Shown here: piece by piece, positions 55,731 through 63,907 of the stretch
Numbering within the stretch: position 1 is the stretch's first letter
How the letters are laid out: the number at the start of each line of letters is the position of its first letter
Assembly: GCF_947490415.1 (NCBI RefSeq)
Contig: NZ_CANLGX010000002.1
Location: 310,001-374,000 of the forward strand
Direction: 5' to 3'
Origin: an uncultured Eudoraea sp.
Lineage (GTDB): Bacteria > Bacteroidota > Bacteroidia > Flavobacteriales > Flavobacteriaceae
Length of the DNA stretch: 64,000 nucleotides
The notes under the pieces: generated by a model
Database searches by the model: none
What the model was told of the DNA's origin: nothing
Seen by the model: only the letters and a program-made list of their open reading frames with translations
Position numbers and translations under genes: made by a program

Positions 55731-57155
55731 ATGAAGCAAGTTTTATTTCTTCTTTTATTTGTAGGCTTAGCTTATACGGGCAGTTCGCAAACAAGACAAG
55801 TAGTATTTACAAAGGGAAGGATTATAGATTCTATCCCCATCAACGATTCAATTTCCGAAACATATAAATTATATCTTCCTAAAAAGTTTGATGGCAAGGG
55901 TACATGGCCCATCATATTTGTATTTGACTTGGAAGGCAAAAATAGCCAGGCATTAAACATATTTAAGGTCGCAGCAGAAGAACAAGGATTTCTACTTGCT
56001 TCGTCTAATGATATTAGTGATACGCTTTCAATCACCAAAAATGTTCTAATTACCAGCAGGCTTTTTCAGGAGGTTGGAACACTTTTCCCTTTGAACAGCA
56101 ATCGAGTATATACTGCAGGTTTTTCATCCGGAGCTAAGTTTGCCGCGCTTGTACCTTCTTTTATAAAAGTGGTTGATGGTGTAATTTCTTGTGGATCATT
56201 TGTCCCAAGTATTGAATTATTGGATGAGAAAAAACCTTTTTACTTTGTTGGAATTGTAGGGAATGAGGATTTTAATTATCCGCAAATGTTACAGGGCCGG
56301 GAATTGTTGAGCAAATTGAAATTTCCCAATGACCTATTGGTGTTTGATGGCGGTGAACAATGGTCAGATTACAGTCTTATCGACAAGGCGTTAAAGATAC
56401 TTACACTTTCCGCTATGGCTAAAGGGAATGTAGGTAAAGACGATGAATTTGTCATGAATAGTTATCGCCAAAATTTAGAAGAACTTAAACTACTAATTAA
56501 TTCAGGTCAGTTATTAAAAGCATATAATTTACAAAGTGAAATGATCTCCATTTACAGGCCCCACCTGGAAGTTGATTCCTTGAGGGAGCAACTTAAAATT
56601 CTGAAAAAAGAAAATATATACAGAGCTCAAAGACGAAATTTGAATAATGTTCTTCTTCGGGAAACCTTTATAAAGGATGATTATGATTATAATTTATTTG
56701 AAGATTTGTCTGCCCTGAATTACAATAATCTGGGATGGTGGAATTATCAGATGGGGGAACTCAAAAAATATGATAATAAGCCGGATCCTTTCGAACAACA
56801 AATGGGAAAACGATTATTGGGATATCTCAATGCACTTATTGAAGATAATATAGATATTGAAAAGGAGCAGCCAGTAGTTAATGACGAAGCGCTAAGTTTT
56901 CTATGGATGTTGAAAACTATTACCGAACCTATGGCTTATTCTTATTACTTAAAAATTATATCTGATAGTTCTAAATATGAAGATTTTGGCACGGCCTTAT
57001 TTTATCTGGAAGAATTGTTAAAAAATGGCTATGAGGACAAGAACCGCCTTTATTCATTAGAGCATACAGCCCTATTGAGAATTATGCCCGAGTTCAATGC
57101 CATAGTTAATAAATACCTGAAGGGATCTCGTTATGATGCCATTATTGAGGAATAA
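55731..57155 (+). CDS. Exported alpha/beta-hydrolase-like protein, 474 aa
   Basis: Starting at MKQVLFLLLF, a Sec signal of about 20 residues (TGSSQ) leads into an alpha/beta-hydrolase domain up to about 230: YKLYLPKKFDGKGTWPIIFVFD and the nucleophile elbow GFSSG (130-134, Ser132). A clear acid and histidine cannot be placed, so it may be a diverged esterase or peptidase. The remaining 240 residues are helical, rich in Asn, Tyr and Leu. An in-frame 19-residue extension (MSICRILNYF...) is rejected because the promoter lies there. It overlaps the convergent next gene by 14 bp. Confidence 0.72.
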   Translation: MKQVLFLLLFVGLAYTGSSQTRQVVFTKGRIIDSIPINDSISETYKLYLPKKFDGKGTWPIIFVFDLEGKNSQALNIFKVAAEEQGFLLASSNDISDTLSITKNVLITSRLFQEVGTLFPLNSNRVYTAGFSSGAKFAALVPSFIKVVDGVISCGSFVPSIELLDEKKPFYFVGIVGNEDFNYPQMLQGRELLSKLKFPNDLLVFDGGEQWSDYSLIDKALKILTLSAMAKGNVGKDDEFVMNSYRQNLEELKLLINSGQLLKAYNLQSEMISIYRPHLEVDSLREQLKILKKENIYRAQRRNLNNVLLRETFIKDDYDYNLFEDLSALNYNNLGWWNYQMGELKKYDNKPDPFEQQMGKRLLGYLNALIEDNIDIEKEQPVVNDEALSFLWMLKTITEPMAYSYYLKIISDSSKYEDFGTALFYLEELLKNGYEDKNRLYSLEHTALLRIMPEFNAIVNKYLKGSRYDAIIEE

Positions 57156-57879
57156 ATTTTTCAATTAAATCAAGGTCCCAATCGATTACTAATCCTTTGG
57201 CCAGAGACTTAGTCACTTCTTTCCCATAAAGGTGCTCGCAAAGATATAAAGAGGCCTCGAAGCTTTTCGCTCCACCTGCAGAGGTAATGTATTTACCATC
57301 GTGAACAAACAGTACGCTGTCCTTTACTTTTAGAAGAGGAAACATCTGTTTGTATTTTGAAATGTCGCTGGGAAAAGTGGTAGAGGTAACCTTGTCTAAC
57401 AAACCTGCTTTAGCCAGAATAAACGCACCATCACAATGTGAAGTCATAAATAACGCATTCTTGTCCACCCTTTTTACAAAATTAAGCATGGCGGTATCTT
57501 TTAAATCTGAATCCAGATGGTGTTCTGCACTTGGAATTACAAGTATATCTATAGGTGGAAGGGAATCCCTTAAGTAATCAAAATCGGGTAAAATGCGAAG
57601 TCCCTCAAAAGTAGTAATTGGGTCTAAAGTATTAGCCACAGTAAAGGTATTCATGGCCTTAATACCTTCTCTGTATTTTGTGTGCTGAAAAATGTCATAT
57701 GGGGCAGTAAATTCTGTATTATAGGTTCCATCCATAATTAAGAAGGCAACATTATAATTACCGGGATGTAATTTAATTGTTCTTTTAAGTATGTTTCCTG
57801 AAGGTTTGGAATCATCCTTTTTTTTGGAGCAACCCGAAACCAAACCTAAAAGTAACAAGAGGGAGAGAAATTTTTTCAT
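57142..57879 (-). CDS. DJ-1/PfpI-family lipoprotein, 245 aa
   Basis: Glutamine-amidotransferase-like (DJ-1/PfpI) domain behind a lipoprotein signal (GLVSGCSKKK, Cys17). The nucleophile elbow is SHCDGAFILAKAG with Cys149, and VAFLIMDGTYNTEFTAPYDIF is the family N-terminus as in the sensory domain of AraC-type activators. Location outside the cytoplasm is unusual for this fold. It may be a periplasmic hydrolase, chaperone or ligand sensor. It follows the MFS gene by 5 bp on the same strand and is probably cotranscribed with it. Confidence 0.82.
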   Translation of the reverse strand: MKKFLSLLLLLGLVSGCSKKKDDSKPSGNILKRTIKLHPGNYNVAFLIMDGTYNTEFTAPYDIFQHTKYREGIKAMNTFTVANTLDPITTFEGLRILPDFDYLRDSLPPIDILVIPSAEHHLDSDLKDTAMLNFVKRVDKNALFMTSHCDGAFILAKAGLLDKVTSTTFPSDISKYKQMFPLLKVKDSVLFVHDGKYITSAGGAKSFEASLYLCEHLYGKEVTKSLAKGLVIDWDLDLIEKFIPQ

Positions 57880-57884
57880 AGCTT

Positions 57885-59093
57885 TTACTTTCGGGAATTT
57901 CTTAGAAGTACTTTTTTCAACAACAAAAGTAGCAAAATGCCAATTAAACCTACAAAAGTTGCCAAATACCAGGTGGTTTGATAACCAAGCCTGGCAATAG
58001 ATATCATCCCGGAATTATGTGCGAAAATGTGAGAGATTGAAAAGGCAATACTGTAAAGGGCCATATACTCTCCTTGCCTGCCCCTTTTTGCCCTATCCAT
58101 GGCAAACGCATTTGAGAATGGGAACGCTACCATTTCTCCGAGAGTCATCAATAACATCCCTATAACAAGGACACCAATCCACGTGGTAAAATTTAGTATC
58201 AGAAGACTCAAAGTAACAAGCATTAAACCAATTATCATATTGGATATTTTGGATAAAGACCTTGTTTCCAAAAACTTTATAAGGGGCATTTCAAAGACAA
58301 ATATTATGAAGCCATTCATTGCTAAAAGCAAACCTATTTGAGTTTCATTTAATGCGTGTTCATCGTTATAATAAATAGGGATTGTGGAAAAGTACTGCAC
58401 AAACACGAATCCGAACAGGACCATTGAAATAATAAACACCAAATATGGCACATCTTTATATGCAGACAACGGCATTTTATTTTCGACGCTATCAAGCACT
58501 TTTACCTTCTTAGGATTCAGGAGGACTAATAACAATATGCCGGCTGCCATACAGGTAAGGCCATCTACCCAAAATAACCCGCTGTAACCTAAAGTGCCTA
58601 TAATTAAACCGCCAAGAGCAGGTCCGGCAGAAAATCCAAGATTTATGGCAAGACGAATAAGTGTTACTGATCTTGTTTTGTTTTCAGGTTTACTATATGC
58701 GCTAAGGGCCACAAATGTCGCGGGTCTGAATGCATCCGCGATTATCATTAATACAAAGATGCCTCCACAAATTGACCAAAACGAAACAAGATATTGAAGG
58801 GTAATAAAAAGTATCCCGGTCAATATAAGACTTACCAGCATAACCTGATATGCACCAAAAAGATCAGTTAATTTTCCTCCCAGCCAGGAGCCAATTAGCG
58901 ATCCTAACCCAAAGCAACTCATAATAATACCTACATTCTCCAGGGTGAAACCGAGATCCTGGGTAAGATAAAGTGACAAAAAGGGGATGACCATTGTCCC
59001 CGCTCTGTTTATAAGGGTTATTAAAGAAAGCCACCAAACCTCTTTGGACAATCCCTTAAATGAATTTATATAGCTGTTATATACTGATCTCAT
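57885..59093 (-). CDS. MFS transporter, 402 aa
   Basis: Twelve-helix major facilitator. INRAGTMVIPFLSLYLTQDLGFT begins helix 1, and the loop 2-3 motif is GSWLGGKLTDLFGAYQVML (the GxLaDrxGrr position). The second half includes FEMPLIKFLETRSLSK. Closest in style to drug or metabolite efflux proteins of the MFS_1 group, substrate not assignable. It is the first gene of an operon with the DJ-1-like lipoprotein. Its 5' leader (59094-59226) holds an intrinsic terminator and a structured element, so expression is probably controlled after initiation. Confidence 0.88.
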   Translation of the reverse strand: MRSVYNSYINSFKGLSKEVWWLSLITLINRAGTMVIPFLSLYLTQDLGFTLENVGIIMSCFGLGSLIGSWLGGKLTDLFGAYQVMLVSLILTGILFITLQYLVSFWSICGGIFVLMIIADAFRPATFVALSAYSKPENKTRSVTLIRLAINLGFSAGPALGGLIIGTLGYSGLFWVDGLTCMAAGILLLVLLNPKKVKVLDSVENKMPLSAYKDVPYLVFIISMVLFGFVFVQYFSTIPIYYNDEHALNETQIGLLLAMNGFIIFVFEMPLIKFLETRSLSKISNMIIGLMLVTLSLLILNFTTWIGVLVIGMLLMTLGEMVAFPFSNAFAMDRAKRGRQGEYMALYSIAFSISHIFAHNSGMISIARLGYQTTWYLATFVGLIGILLLLLLKKVLLRNSRK

Positions 59094-59112
59094 TCTGTAT
59101 AAATCATAAAAA

Positions 59113-59226
59113 AGCCTGACATATCTGCCAGGCTACCCACTATTAAATAGCATTGATTCTAAAGCCAGAAGCGCTGATTCCTTCGGTTAGGATAAACTAT
59201 TACCGCCCTTTGAATCAATGATATGT
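59113..59226 (-). promoter_or_regulatory. Structured 5' leader of the MFS operon: candidate attenuator or riboswitch
   Basis: Read on the minus strand: (1) CATTGATTC (59212-59220) and GAATCAATG (59151-59159) form a perfect 9-bp stem, extended by AAAG/CTTT across a bulge, enclosing about 43 bases with small inner hairpins (GAAG/CTTC). (2) A terminator follows: AGCCTGGCA-GATA-TGTCAGGCT (59113-59134) with six T. (3) ACATATC just 5' of the stem (59220-59226) is complementary to GATATGT in the terminator (59119-59125). I do not recognise a known riboswitch class. Confidence 0.5.
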
Positions 59227-59276
59227 TCATATTTTAAGTCTTAAAGGATAAAAATATGTAAAAAAAAGAGATGTTG

Positions 59277-59284
59277 TATTTTTG
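59277..59284 (+). promoter_or_regulatory. Predicted -7 box of the DUF1684 gene
   Basis: TATTTTTG, exact TAnnTTTG, just upstream of ATG 59301. Confidence 0.45.
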
Positions 59285-59300
59285 AACGAAATATGTATCT

Positions 59301-59966
59301 ATGAAAAAAAATCTTTTGCTGGGAATCATGTGTTTATATGTGGGCATTTCGGGATGTGCAGATAAACGCAAATATCACGATACCATAAAGTCCGAAATAG
59401 CATCGGATAACTCAGAGATGGTTAAGGAGATTTTATTATTTCAAAAGGAACTCAATGAAGAATTTAAGAACCCGGAAACTTCCCCTTTGCCGGACAGGTA
59501 TCGAAAGGATTTTGAGGGTTTGGATTTCTTTCAGCCGGATACTTCATTTAGAGTAATAGGTTCTCTGGAGCGGACGGCAGATCCAATTCCTTTTATGATG
59601 CCTACTACCACTGATCGCCTTTCTGAAGAGGTAGTATTCGGGGTGGTAAATTTTAGTATAAAGGGGGAAAACTATAGTCTTGAAGTTTATCAAAACCTGG
59701 AGTTGAAAGAAACAGAAGGATATGAAGATTACCTCTTTCTGCCTTTTTTAGATAATACAAACGGGGAAGAGACTTACACCGGAGGCCGCTATCTGGATTT
59801 GGCTATTCCTGAAGGGAATTCTATTATACTTGATTTTAACAGGGCTTACAATCCTTATTGCGCATATAATAAAAAATATTCCTGCCCTATTGTCCCAAAA
59901 CGAAATAACCTGGATACCAAAATTAAAGCAGGGGTGAAAAGCTTTAAACCTAAGTCAAATAAATAG
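59301..59966 (+). CDS. DUF1684 lipoprotein, 221 aa
   Basis: Lipoprotein signal (YVGISGCADKRK, Cys19), then a DUF1684 domain: ERTADPIPFMMPTTTDRLSEEV, YEDYLFLPFLDNTNGEETYTGGRYLDL and DFNRAYNPYCAYNKKYSCPIVPKRN. The family has a conserved YxPYCxY..C block, present here, and unknown function. A -7 box TATTTTTG (59277-59284) lies 16 bp before the ATG. It is divergent from the MFS operon. Confidence 0.85.
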   Translation: MKKNLLLGIMCLYVGISGCADKRKYHDTIKSEIASDNSEMVKEILLFQKELNEEFKNPETSPLPDRYRKDFEGLDFFQPDTSFRVIGSLERTADPIPFMMPTTTDRLSEEVVFGVVNFSIKGENYSLEVYQNLELKETEGYEDYLFLPFLDNTNGEETYTGGRYLDLAIPEGNSIILDFNRAYNPYCAYNKKYSCPIVPKRNNLDTKIKAGVKSFKPKSNK

Positions 59967-59991
59967 GCCCCGATGTATTACCATCAGGGCC
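59966..59991. terminator. Hairpin between DUF1684 gene and porin gene
   Basis: GGCCC-C-GATG / CATC-A-GGGCC, 9 paired bases with one mismatch and a 6-base loop, starting at the last base of the DUF1684 stop codon. T tail is weak on both sides. Confidence 0.5.
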
Positions 59992-60036
59992 GGCATTTAT
60001 TTAACTAAACAAAACAAACTAAACTAATTTTTCTAT

Positions 60037-61203
60037 CTAGAAAGCAAATACAGCTGCCAATAGGAAAGAGGATAGGCTTTTAGACGTTTCTAAATCCTTA
60101 TTTAAAAAGGCATCATCTGAAGCGTTGTCTAATCTTATTTCTGGAATTATTTTAAGGTAATTACCTATGGTCACATTTCCAGAAAGGGTGACAGCGAATA
60201 CGTTAGAATCTTCAACTCCGGTTCCAATGGCTCCAAAATCACCTACTTCTTCAAAATATTCACCTCTTAAACCAAGTGTAAAGACCTCAGAAAAAGTGTA
60301 TTGTGGATATAATGCAACACCGTAGAACCCAAGATCATCTGGTGTATCTTCATCAAATCCAACATCTCCGGTATCCTGGTATGTGGCATTTATGCCGAGG
60401 AAGAAATCTTCACCAATGTTAAATCCTCCAGTGTAATCTATCTGGAAAAGACTGTTAATGTCTGGTTCTTCAATGGTGCCATCATTGACAATTTTGTCGA
60501 TCCCCTGTTTACCGTACAAGAAGTTAAGGAATTGACCTGCATAACCGAGCTGAGCTCCAAAACTAAAATCGCTTTGCCGGGCAGCAGATGTAAAATCGGT
60601 CTGATTCAAAATGGCTACCATAGCCGACCAGTCGTTTCCTAAATCAAAATCTGCTTTCAGACCAGTATGGGAAAAGGGGCCGTAGGAAAACATATAGGAA
60701 GTACTATAGTTAAAGTTCGCAACTGGTGAGATTACCTCATATCCCAAAAATGTGTTGAAATTTCCTAAGGTAAGTGTCACCTTATCGCTGACATTCCAAT
60801 AAACATACAACTGGTTTACGATGCTGGTAGGTCCTGAATCATTAAATACCGCATCTTCACCTCTGGGTCCAAATACCAGATCAGCTACAAAACCAACTTT
60901 CTCGCCTTCGTATCCTGCTATTAGATTTACCATACCTATCGCAAAACCGTTATCATTGGCGAATGATGTGCCGGGTGCACTTGGAGATATTTCGCCTATC
61001 TCCTCACCACCTTCTACAATTGGCACTACGCTGTTTAATCCGTTGAAATTTGTACGATAATACGCGTCTACCGAACCGCTAAAAGAGATTTTCTTTTTTT
61101 CTTCTTCCTCTTCTTCTTCCTGCGCAAATCCAGCTGATCCGAGCAATAACAATGCTAAAAGGAATAAATTTTTTATGTAACTTGTATTTGTAAATAATTT
61201 CAT
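60037..61203 (-). CDS. Outer-membrane beta-barrel porin linked to amtB, 388 aa
   Basis: Sec signal (residues 1-27, GSAGFAQ), an odd stretch of seven glutamates and three lysines, then about sixteen amphipathic beta strands (KISFSGSVDAYYRTNF, VTLTLGNFNTFLGYEV) and a final strand ending in Phe (FLLAAVFAF), as barrel proteins do. It would form a porin in the outer membrane. It is the third gene after glnB and amtB on the minus strand; a passage for ammonium or small nitrogen compounds is an inference. A hairpin at 61279-61306 lies in the 118-bp gap and may lower or stabilise this message. Confidence 0.82.
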   Translation of the reverse strand: MKLFTNTSYIKNLFLLALLLLGSAGFAQEEEEEEEKKKISFSGSVDAYYRTNFNGLNSVVPIVEGGEEIGEISPSAPGTSFANDNGFAIGMVNLIAGYEGEKVGFVADLVFGPRGEDAVFNDSGPTSIVNQLYVYWNVSDKVTLTLGNFNTFLGYEVISPVANFNYSTSYMFSYGPFSHTGLKADFDLGNDWSAMVAILNQTDFTSAARQSDFSFGAQLGYAGQFLNFLYGKQGIDKIVNDGTIEEPDINSLFQIDYTGGFNIGEDFFLGINATYQDTGDVGFDEDTPDDLGFYGVALYPQYTFSEVFTLGLRGEYFEEVGDFGAIGTGVEDSNVFAVTLSGNVTIGNYLKIIPEIRLDNASDDAFLNKDLETSKSLSSFLLAAVFAF

Positions 61204-61278
61204 AATTCAATGTTTTTGGGATTCCCGTTTAGGGAACGTATTAAATGATTTAAATTGATTTATTTGAAAACTTTACAT

Positions 61279-61306
61279 AACGGAGCGTTCTGCCAAACGC
61301 TCCGTT
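61279..61306. terminator. Strong hairpin between amtB and porin gene
   Basis: AACGGAGCGTT / AACGCTCCGTT, a perfect 11-bp stem with a 6-base loop. On the minus strand it lacks a T tail, so it is more likely a processing or stability element, or a leaky terminator, within the operon. Confidence 0.55.
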
Positions 61307-61321
61307 AATTTTTTCATCTTA

Positions 61322-62575
61322 TTACTGCTCACTCATTCTAAAGTCGGCGTAGGCATCCATTCCGTGTTCAGCTAAGTCCAACCCGTCTATTTCTTCTTCT
61401 TTAGGGACTCTTATTCCTACTGTTTTCTTAAGTGCAAAAATGATTATGAAAGCCGAGATACAGCAGAATACTCCTACTGAAGCAACTCCGGTTAATTGAT
61501 ATATTAACTGTTGCCCTCCGGCCAAATCTCCAAATATACCTACTGCAAGAGTTCCCCAGATTCCGCATATGAGGTGTACGGTAACTGCTCCAACAGGGTC
61601 ATCTAATCGAATCCTGTCAATTAGAGCTACGCCAAGTACGATTATCACACCAGCTATAAGACCTATAACGACTGCCTCGTTCGGCGACATTAGGTCAGCA
61701 CCAGCCGTAATACCTACCAGGCCTCCCAATATGCCGTTTAGGAACATAGTTAGGTCCATATTCTTATACATAATGGTAGACAAAACTGCGGCTCCAACAC
61801 CACCGGCAGCTGCGGCCAAACAGGTAGTTACAAGTACAAGTGATGTAGTAGCCGGGTCTGCAGATAAAACAGAGCCACCGTTAAAACCAAACCAACCCAA
61901 CCATAGGATTAAAACACCCGCTGTCGCCATGGGAATGCTATGGCCCGGGATAGCATTCGGTTTCCCATCCTTGCCAAATTTGCCTATTCTGGCTCCCAAA
62001 AGGTAAATAGCTATTAAAGCGCCCCATCCACCAACGGAATGTACCAGAGTTGAACCTGCAAAATCATAAAAACCTCCGTCTTCTCCACCTAATGTAGACA
62101 GGAATCCGCCACCCCATTGCCATGAACCGGCTATAGGATATATAAGACCTACATAAATGATTGTAAAAATCATAAAAGGACCTATTTTAATACGCTCGGC
62201 AACCGCTCCTGAGACAATTGTTGCGGCTGTGGCTGCAAACATTCCCTGGAACAGAAAATCTGTCCACCAGGTATAACCTCCATCGGCGTATTCAGCCGTC
62301 ATGCCATTTTCAGGGGCGTCAATACCAAAACCTGCAAATTCGAAAATACCCATCGAACCTTCTTCAAATCCGGGGTACATTAAATTAAAGCCACCTATAT
62401 AGTACAATAGCAGTCCTACTGTAATAATAAAGATGTTTTTAAAAAGTATATTAATTGTGTTTTTTTGTCTGGTGAGGCCAATTTCTAAAAAGGCAAACCC
62501 TGTATGCATAAAAAATACAAGGGCGGTACATACCATCATCCAAACATTATTAGCTGTAAATAATCCTGCTTCCAT
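61322..62575 (-). CDS. amtB: Ammonium transporter, 417 aa
   Basis: Inner-membrane Amt/Mep/Rh channel for ammonium. Eleven membrane helices; FDFAGSTLVHSVGGWGAL and VTVHLICGIWGTLAVG supply the twin pore histidines, and FLFQGMFAATAATIVSGAVAER is the family signature. The C-terminal tail (EEEIDGLDLAEHGMDAYADF) is the segment that interacts with PII proteins. It follows glnB by 27 bp, the standard pairing in which uridylylated or ligand-bound PII controls the channel. Confidence 0.95.
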   Translation of the reverse strand: MEAGLFTANNVWMMVCTALVFFMHTGFAFLEIGLTRQKNTINILFKNIFIITVGLLLYYIGGFNLMYPGFEEGSMGIFEFAGFGIDAPENGMTAEYADGGYTWWTDFLFQGMFAATAATIVSGAVAERIKIGPFMIFTIIYVGLIYPIAGSWQWGGGFLSTLGGEDGGFYDFAGSTLVHSVGGWGALIAIYLLGARIGKFGKDGKPNAIPGHSIPMATAGVLILWLGWFGFNGGSVLSADPATTSLVLVTTCLAAAAGGVGAAVLSTIMYKNMDLTMFLNGILGGLVGITAGADLMSPNEAVVIGLIAGVIIVLGVALIDRIRLDDPVGAVTVHLICGIWGTLAVGIFGDLAGGQQLIYQLTGVASVGVFCCISAFIIIFALKKTVGIRVPKEEEIDGLDLAEHGMDAYADFRMSEQ

Positions 62576-62602
62576 TTCTTTTAAGTATTAGTTAGTTACT
62601 TT

Positions 62603-62941
62603 TTAGTTAATTCCGGCCTGGCCGTTTTCCTTGGTTCTTATTCGAAAAGCTTGCAGGACATCGGAAACAAAGATCTTACCATCACCCACATTTCCTGTGT
62701 AAGCGGCTTCCAGTACAGTGTTTACAGTTCTTTCAAGAAATTCGTCAGACACTACTATTTCCAGATACCTTCTTTGGATGTCTGTAGTACTGTATGAAAT
62801 ACCACGATAGACATGACCTTGTTTTTCATTTCCTACTCCAGTTACGTCCCAGTAACTAAAGAAATTTACCTCAATCTCATGAAGTGCATTTTTCACATCA
62901 TCAAATTTGGATTTTCTAATAATTGCTTCAACTTTTTTCAT
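62603..62941 (-). CDS. PII family nitrogen regulator, 112 aa
   Basis: Trimeric PII signal protein (GlnB/GlnK type) that reads ATP/ADP and 2-oxoglutarate and blocks AmtB. KKVEAIIRKSKFDDVKNALHEI is the first beta-alpha unit, the T loop is GNEKQGHVYRGISYSTTD with Tyr50 at the usual modification place, and YTGNVGDGKIFVSDV is the B loop. The T loop is one residue shorter than in enteric GlnB, as in many Bacteroidota. First gene of the glnB-amtB-porin operon. Confidence 0.93.
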   Translation of the reverse strand: MKKVEAIIRKSKFDDVKNALHEIEVNFFSYWDVTGVGNEKQGHVYRGISYSTTDIQRRYLEIVVSDEFLERTVNTVLEAAYTGNVGDGKIFVSDVLQAFRIRTKENGQAGIN

Positions 62942-62966
62942 TTGTTAGTTTTATTGTTGATCGCCG

Positions 62967-63009
62967 CAAATATATATTAAATAAATTAACACCCTAAAAA
63001 AATTGGGGG
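62967..63009 (-). promoter_or_regulatory. Promoter and candidate nitrogen-control motif of the PII-amtB operon
   Basis: A -7 box TATATTTG (minus strand, 62967-62974) lies 25 bp before the ATG. No TTG stands at -33; instead ATTAACACCC (62985-62994) and, 8 bp on, TTGGGGG (63003-63009) cover that region. The same motif and spacing stand between the two glutamine synthetase genes. Confidence 0.55.
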
Positions 63010-63222
63010 TAGGGTTGTTATTTTTATAATAATTATAATTTGACCCCATTAATTTTAAGGGTATACTATTAAAAACAATAAAAAATGTTTATTTGATGAT
63101 TTTGTGAGGCAGTATTAACTAAACTTGTAGGAAAGTAAAAAAGCCTGATCATTTTTAATAAAACGGTGAGGCAATAAGAATGCTATTCTAAGGATAAAAA
63201 AGTGTTTGAATTACTGAGACGA

Positions 63223-63594
63223 TTATACTAACCTGGAAAGCCAAAGTCCCAATGCAATCGCCAGAACACCTACTGTTATGCTGGTTATAGTATAAAAAGA
63301 AAAATGCAGTAATTGGCCGGATTGTAGCAATCCATGATTCTCAAGCGTAAATGCAGAAAAAGTAGTAAATCCTCCGCAGAATCCTGTAGACAGGATGAGG
63401 ATTTGATCTTTTGAAAGCAGGTTTCCTTTCATTGAAGTGCCCAGTAGAAAACCAATTATCAGGCAACCAATGATATTAACCAGGAATGTGCCAAGGTAAA
63501 AATTTTGAAAATAATCGTTGAAAGTTTTGCCAATAATAAAACGAAGAAAGCTACCAAACCCACCTCCGATAAAAACAAGTAAAAATTGTTTCAT
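63223..63594 (-). CDS. crcB: Fluoride exporter CrcB (Fluc), 123 aa
   Basis: Dual-topology fluoride channel of the inner membrane. Four helices; FLRFIIGK, NIIGCLIIGFLLG with the conserved Asn-Gly and STGFCGGFTTFSAFTLE with the phenylalanine box are all present. The length is normal. No fluoride riboswitch could be recognised upstream. It lies between the PII-amtB operon and a small membrane protein gene on the same strand. Confidence 0.92.
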   Translation of the reverse strand: MKQFLLVFIGGGFGSFLRFIIGKTFNDYFQNFYLGTFLVNIIGCLIIGFLLGTSMKGNLLSKDQILILSTGFCGGFTTFSAFTLENHGLLQSGQLLHFSFYTITSITVGVLAIALGLWLSRLV

Positions 63595-63611
63595 ACCCTA
63601 AAGGTAAAAAA

Positions 63612-63791
63612 CTAAATGGCTTTTTTGTACTTGGTTGGATTTAAATCCAGAGGATAAATTTTAGTCAGGGATTGATCTGAAATACTTTTTCGCAACTTAC
63701 TTACTCTCTGTCTTGCGTTTGTTACGCTAAAGAATAAAAGTGCCGCATTAAAAAATACTAGAACAAAAAATATAGTTAAAAAAGTGGTCAT
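63612..63791 (-). CDS. Small single-helix membrane protein, 59 aa
   Basis: ATG ending at 63791; one N-terminal membrane helix (MTTFLTIFFVLVFFNAALLF) followed by a basic cytosolic part with SVTNARQRVSKLRKSIS and an end in TKYKKAI. It has its own exact -7 box (TAATTTTG, minus strand, 63820-63827) 28 bp upstream. It ends 18 bp before crcB, so the two may be cotranscribed. Family not known to me; similar short proteins are frequent in flavobacteria. Confidence 0.65.
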   Translation of the reverse strand: MTTFLTIFFVLVFFNAALLFFSVTNARQRVSKLRKSISDQSLTKIYPLDLNPTKYKKAI

Positions 63792-63819
63792 TTGAAAATA
63801 ATGATATAATTGGTTAACG

Positions 63820-63827
63820 CAAAATTA
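63820..63827 (-). promoter_or_regulatory. Predicted -7 box of the 59-aa membrane protein gene
   Basis: TAATTTTG on the minus strand, exact TAnnTTTG; may also drive crcB. Confidence 0.5.
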
Positions 63828-63907
63828 CTTCTTTTCTTGTATTTTACGAATGAAAAGCTATAATTGTTGTGATTTACCTAATTTTTGTGGTGTTCTCAGT
63901 AATTGCG

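Noticed and set aside
59151-59220. FMN riboswitch, because the leader contains GGGCGGTAATAG
   Set aside because: Only this short piece resembles the FMN element; the other conserved blocks of that class are missing.
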